DNA of 15,641 nucleotides from Cytophagaceae bacterium UBA6715 (GTDB lineage: Bacteria > Bacteroidota > Bacteroidia > Cytophagales > Spirosomataceae): the NCBI GenBank assembly GCA_002454335.1, contig DKIP01000062.1, positions 9,774-25,414 on the forward strand, written 5' to 3'. The notes under the pieces are model-generated. The model saw only the letters and a program-made list of their open reading frames with translations. It was not told the origin of the DNA and searched no databases. The position numbers were made by a program, and so were the translations under genes. This document shows positions 12,569 through 15,641 of the stretch, in pieces (position 1 is the stretch's first letter; each line of letters begins with the position of its first letter).

Positions 12569-13438
12569 ATGATTGAATTACCTCAAGTAAATCCCGTACC
12601 TGCAAATCGTAAACCCGATTGGCTTCGTGTCAAATTGCCTATTGGCGAAAGTTATACCAAGGTGCGTAAACTCGTGGATGAATATAAATTGCATACCATT
12701 TGCCAATCTGGAAATTGCCCAAACATGGGCGAGTGCTGGGGAGAGGGTACGGCTACCTTCATGATTTTAGGCAACGTTTGTACACGATCATGTACGTTTT
12801 GCGCGGTGGCGACAGGTAGACCCCAGGAATATGACGAAGACGAACCTCGTCGGGTAGCTGAGGCAATCCGTTTGATGCAGGTAAAACATGCGGTAATCAC
12901 TTCGGTTAACCGTGATGAATTAAAAGATAAAGGTGCCGAAATTTGGTACCAAACCGTTCGTGCCGTGAAGGAAACGACACCCGCAACGACGATTGAGACG
13001 TTAATTCCGGATGTGAAGGCCAACTGGGATGCCTTGATTCGCATGATTGAAGGAGGACAAGAAGTGGTTTCACACAACATGGAAACAGTGGCACGTTTGT
13101 ACCGATATGTACGCCCACAAGCCAAATACGAGCGTAGTTTGGAACAAATCAAACGCACAAAGGAATTTGGCAAACGAAATAAATCAGGTATCATGCTAGG
13201 TTTGGGTGAAACGGAAGTCGAAGTATTCCAAGCAATGGATGATTTAGTCGCGAACGGATTGGATGTATTAACCTTAGGGCAATATTTGCAGCCGACGAAA
13301 ATGCACCATGAGGTGATCGAGTGGATTCACCCCGACAAGTTTGCCATGTACAAAGAAGAAGGCCTAAAGCGTGGATTGGCTTATGTTGAATCTGGGGCAT
13401 TGGTACGCTCTAGCTACCATGCTGAAAGACATATCTAA
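12569..13438 (+). CDS. lipA: lipoyl synthase
   Basis: LipA is the cytoplasmic radical-SAM enzyme that inserts two sulfurs into protein-bound octanoyl groups, completing the lipoyl cofactor of pyruvate and 2-oxoglutarate dehydrogenases and the glycine cleavage system. At 289 aa it is full length. The auxiliary [4Fe-4S] cluster uses Cys45, Cys50 and Cys56 in Cys-Gln-Ser-Gly-Asn-Cys-Pro-Asn-Met-Gly-Glu-Cys. The radical-SAM cluster uses Cys71, Cys75 and Cys78 (CxxxCxxC). The C-terminal Arg-Ser-Ser-Tyr-His-Ala (280-285) supplies the conserved serine ligand of the auxiliary cluster. It lies 12 nt after the unknown exported protein gene. Its TAA shares one base with the ATG of crtY (TAATG), a classic translational-coupling arrangement. 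The SAM it consumes is made by MetK, encoded just downstream. Confidence 0.97.
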   Translation: MIELPQVNPVPANRKPDWLRVKLPIGESYTKVRKLVDEYKLHTICQSGNCPNMGECWGEGTATFMILGNVCTRSCTFCAVATGRPQEYDEDEPRRVAEAIRLMQVKHAVITSVNRDELKDKGAEIWYQTVRAVKETTPATTIETLIPDVKANWDALIRMIEGGQEVVSHNMETVARLYRYVRPQAKYERSLEQIKRTKEFGKRNKSGIMLGLGETEVEVFQAMDDLVANGLDVLTLGQYLQPTKMHHEVIEWIHPDKFAMYKEEGLKRGLAYVESGALVRSSYHAERHI

Positions 13439-14625
13439 TGAGTAACGAAGCGATTGAAAATCCCAAGCAATATACCTACATCATCGCGGGTGGAGGGATG
13501 GCGGGACTTTCACTCGCTTATTATTTATCTGAAAGTTCACTCACATATGAGCGCATTTTAATCCTGGATCAGGGTAACGAATCACCCAAAACATGGAGTT
13601 ATTGGAGCGATGAAGCACATCCTTTTGATGCGTTTGCGGAATATAGTTGGGGACAATTAGAAATTAATTCCTTTGCCAACAAACATCTCAATTTAACGAT
13701 TGCCCCCTTTGTTTATCGGAAAATTGAAAGTGGAACTTGGACAAAGTCAATCCAGAACAAGCTACTTCAAAACACTAAATTCGAATTCATTCAGGCCAAA
13801 ATTGAAGGCTTTAGCTACCAGGGAAAATTCGCACAAGTCTTGACGGATAAAGGAATTTTCGAGGCGACCGAAAAGGTTTTTGACAGCGTTAGCCCCTATC
13901 CGTGCGATTTAACAAATCCGAAAGAACTGAAACAACATTTTGTAGGACTTTTCATCGAGACGAATTTTCCACTCTTTGATCCGAACAAAGCCACCTTATT
14001 TGACTTCCGAATTGCCTTTACGAATGCCTGCGAATTCATGTATGTATTACCCACGTGCACAAGAAATGCGCTTTTTGAACATACTTTTTTTTCAAGCAAC
14101 CTACTTGACGAATCGGAATATTTGGAACAAATCAAAGCCTACCTATTTGCCTACCATGGACTTAGTGATGATGATTATGAAATAAAAGGCACAGAAAAAG
14201 GCATCATTCCGATGAATTACGTAGAAATTCCTCAAAACCTTCATCAGAAAATCATTAAAATTGGTACGTCAGGTGGATTTGTAAAAGCGAGTACAGGATA
14301 TTCGTTTAAGCGCACGCAGGGCTTATTAAACACGCTAGTAAGCCAGTTGGAGTCGAGTAATAAAAACGCTCAGGTTATTCAACAAAAACGCTTTAAAATT
14401 TTACTTGATCGCATTTTCATTCAGGTCTTGGTAGACCAACAAGTCAAAGGGAGTACCGTTTTTGAACAATTGTTCGAAAAAAATTCGGCACAAACGATGC
14501 TTCGCTTCCTCGATGAACAAACCAGTGTTTGGGAAGATTTACGCTTAATGACCAGCGTGCCTACTTGGCCCTTCATGAAAGCCTTCTTCAAAATTGTATT
14601 CCAAAGGCCAACCTTTTACAAATAA
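13438..14625 (+). CDS. crtY: lycopene cyclase, CrtY type
   Basis: A 395-aa FAD-binding protein of the CrtY/LCY family, which closes the ends of lycopene into beta-rings to give beta-carotene, the precursor of zeaxanthin-type pigments and of retinal. Seen in order: the dinucleotide site Ile-Ile-Ala-Gly-Gly-Gly-Met-Ala-Gly-Leu (15-24), Lys-Thr-Trp-Ser-Tyr-Trp near 51-56 (family TWSFW/TWCFW), Asp-Phe-Arg and Tyr-Val-Leu-Pro in the middle, Gly-Ile-Ile-Pro-Met-Asn, then Gly-Thr-Ser-Gly-Gly-Phe-Val-Lys-Ala-Ser-Thr-Gly-Tyr-Ser-Phe and Phe-Leu-Asp-Glu-Gln-Thr near the end. These match the family well. Its start overlaps the lipA stop by one base. No other carotenoid gene (crtE, B, I, Z) is nearby, which is unusual because crtY often sits in a crt cluster. 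A T8 run at 14085-14092 lies within the frame, which is intact. Confidence 0.88.
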   Translation: MSNEAIENPKQYTYIIAGGGMAGLSLAYYLSESSLTYERILILDQGNESPKTWSYWSDEAHPFDAFAEYSWGQLEINSFANKHLNLTIAPFVYRKIESGTWTKSIQNKLLQNTKFEFIQAKIEGFSYQGKFAQVLTDKGIFEATEKVFDSVSPYPCDLTNPKELKQHFVGLFIETNFPLFDPNKATLFDFRIAFTNACEFMYVLPTCTRNALFEHTFFSSNLLDESEYLEQIKAYLFAYHGLSDDDYEIKGTEKGIIPMNYVEIPQNLHQKIIKIGTSGGFVKASTGYSFKRTQGLLNTLVSQLESSNKNAQVIQQKRFKILLDRIFIQVLVDQQVKGSTVFEQLFEKNSAQTMLRFLDEQTSVWEDLRLMTSVPTWPFMKAFFKIVFQRPTFYK

Positions 14626-14629
14626 ATGG

Positions 14630-14660
14630 TTGCCGACCCGAGATATTAATCTTAAATTTG
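14630..14660 (+). promoter_or_regulatory. metK: Bacteroidota-type promoter of metK
   Basis: TTG (14630-14632), a 20-nt spacer and TAAATTTG (14653-14660) match the Bacteroidota promoter consensus. Transcription would start near 14667, giving a leader of about 25 nt before the ATG. That is too short for a SAM riboswitch, and none is visible in the gap. Confidence 0.75.
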
Positions 14661-14691
14661 CACGATTTTTTAACATAAAAAGAAACAATCA

Positions 14692-15641
14692 ATGGCTTAT
14701 CTATTTACTTCAGAATCAGTATCCGAGGGACATCCCGATAAAGTAGCTGACCAAATTTCAGATGCGTTAATCGACCATTTCATGGCCTTTGACCCAACAT
14801 CTAAAGTTGCTTGTGAAACTTTGGTAACAACAGGTCAGGTTGTTTTAGCGGGTGAAGTAAATACGACAACCTATTTAGATGTTCAAGCAATTACGCGTGA
14901 GGTAATCCGTAAAATTGGATATACCAAAGCTGAATACATGTTTGAAGCTAATTCTTGCGGTATTTTATCTGCCATTCACGAGCAATCGGCGGATATCAAC
15001 CAAGGTGTTGACCGTGCAAAACCGGAAGAGCAAGGTGCAGGTGACCAAGGAATGATGTTTGGTTTCGCGACAAAAGAAACAGAAAACTACATGCCATTGG
15101 CATTGGATTTGGCACACAAAATCTTACAAGAACTATCTTATATTCGCAACAATGAGCCGACTTTAATTGGCTACTTACGTCCTGATGCAAAATCGCAAGT
15201 AACAATCGAATACAGTGACGATCATACACCACAACGTATTGATACGATTGTAGTTTCAACGCAACACGATGATTTCGCTACGGAAGCGGAGATGTTAGCC
15301 AAAATCAAAAAAGACATCGTAGAAATCGTTATTCCACGCGTGAAAGCAAAATTGAAACCTGAATTGCAAGCCTTGTTCAATGATGCGATTACTTATCACA
15401 TTAACCCAACTGGTAAATTTGTGATTGGTGGACCGCACGGAGATACAGGTTTAACGGGTCGTAAAATCATTGTGGATACTTATGGTGGAAAAGGTGCGCA
15501 CGGTGGTGGTGCATTCTCAGGAAAAGATCCTTCAAAAGTTGACCGTTCAGCGGCATATGCAACACGTCACATCGCTAAAAACTTAGTTGCTGCAGGATTA
15601 TGTGACCAAGTGTTGGTTCAGGTATCTTATGCGATTGGTGT
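14692..15641 (+). CDS. metK: S-adenosylmethionine synthetase (5' part, cut by the window end)
   Basis: MetK joins methionine and ATP to make S-adenosylmethionine in the cytoplasm. The window shows 316 codons of an enzyme that is usually about 380-420 aa, so the C-terminal part is outside; the frame is open to the last base. Visible motifs are Ser-Glu-Gly-His-Pro-Asp-Lys (11-17, ATP and metal site), the methionine-loop hexapeptide Gly-Ala-Gly-Asp-Gln-Gly (115-120) and, late in the fragment, the P-loop-like Gly-Gly-Gly-Ala-Phe-Ser-Gly-Lys-Asp with Lys-Val-Asp-Arg-Ser-Ala-Ala-Tyr. The start is the first ATG after a good promoter. The gap to crtY is 66 nt and holds no terminator that I can see, so some read-through from the lipA-crtY operon is possible. 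Confidence 0.97.
   Translation, partial: MAYLFTSESVSEGHPDKVADQISDALIDHFMAFDPTSKVACETLVTTGQVVLAGEVNTTTYLDVQAITREVIRKIGYTKAEYMFEANSCGILSAIHEQSADINQGVDRAKPEEQGAGDQGMMFGFATKETENYMPLALDLAHKILQELSYIRNNEPTLIGYLRPDAKSQVTIEYSDDHTPQRIDTIVVSTQHDDFATEAEMLAKIKKDIVEIVIPRVKAKLKPELQALFNDAITYHINPTGKFVIGGPHGDTGLTGRKIIVDTYGGKGAHGGGAFSGKDPSKVDRSAAYATRHIAKNLVAAGLCDQVLVQVSYAIG

Noticed and set aside
12652..13194. 180-codon open frame on the minus strand
   Set aside because: It lies wholly antisense to lipA, whose catalytic motifs are unambiguous. The translation is rich in Ser/Arg/Cys with no domain, as expected of a shadow frame.
14085..14092. T8 homopolymer in crtY as a phase-variation switch
   Set aside because: The frame is intact, the run encodes an ordinary Phe-Phe, and T runs of this length are expected in A/T-rich DNA.
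14626..14691. SAM riboswitch upstream of metK
   Set aside because: The gap is only 66 nt and contains a promoter, leaving about 25 nt of leader, too short for any known SAM riboswitch class.

Overview
The window looks like a chromosomal segment from a member of the Bacteroidota, most likely in or near the Cytophagales. The grounds are a secreted subtilase with a type IX secretion (T9SS) tail, a TonB-dependent receptor with an N-terminal carboxypeptidase-regulatory-like domain, promoters of the Bacteroidota type (TTG, about 19 nt, TAnnTTTG), almost no Shine-Dalgarno sequences, a bacilliredoxin (bacillithiol chemistry) and a CrtY-type lycopene cyclase. The genus is inference only.

Layout. (1) Positions 1-112 hold a repeat-rich leader with a 14-bp inverted repeat and seven in-phase degenerate heptamers. 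It leads into tex (+, 113-2209), which ends at a strong bidirectional terminator. (2) 2241-5451 (-) is a four-gene metal-handling operon, in transcription order: a small secreted Cys/His protein resembling the HYC_CC_PP family, a TonB-dependent receptor, a small heavy-metal-binding-domain protein and an HMA-domain (MerP-like) protein. A near-consensus promoter lies at 5503-5531. (3) 5590-8291 (+) carries a T9SS-targeted S8 protease and an integral-membrane acyltransferase of the NagX/HGSNAT type, 2 nt apart. (4) 8288-11356 (-) is an overlapping operon: waaA (Kdo transferase), rsgA (ribosome-assembly GTPase) and a ROK sugar kinase. Its end overlaps the end of the acyltransferase gene. (5) 11421-14625 (+) is a tight operon: ytxJ (bacilliredoxin), an outer-membrane-like protein of unknown function, lipA (lipoyl synthase) and crtY (lycopene cyclase). 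(6) metK (S-adenosylmethionine synthetase) starts at 14692 behind its own promoter and runs off the window.

How the genes work together. The metal operon could form an outer-membrane-to-periplasm relay for a soft metal such as copper: receptor for import, then secreted Cys-rich proteins as buffers or chaperones. MetK makes the SAM that LipA consumes. The NagX-like enzyme and the ROK kinase are both of types known from amino-sugar salvage, but they lie on opposite strands. Most of the window is ordinary housekeeping content. The points most worth a second look are the metal operon with its degenerate first protein, the protease whose signal peptide is in frame but whose only fitting start codon is ATC, and the heptad-periodic DNA upstream of tex. 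I saw no rRNA, tRNA, CRISPR array, transposase or phage gene. No stretch longer than about 110 bases lacks a gene.
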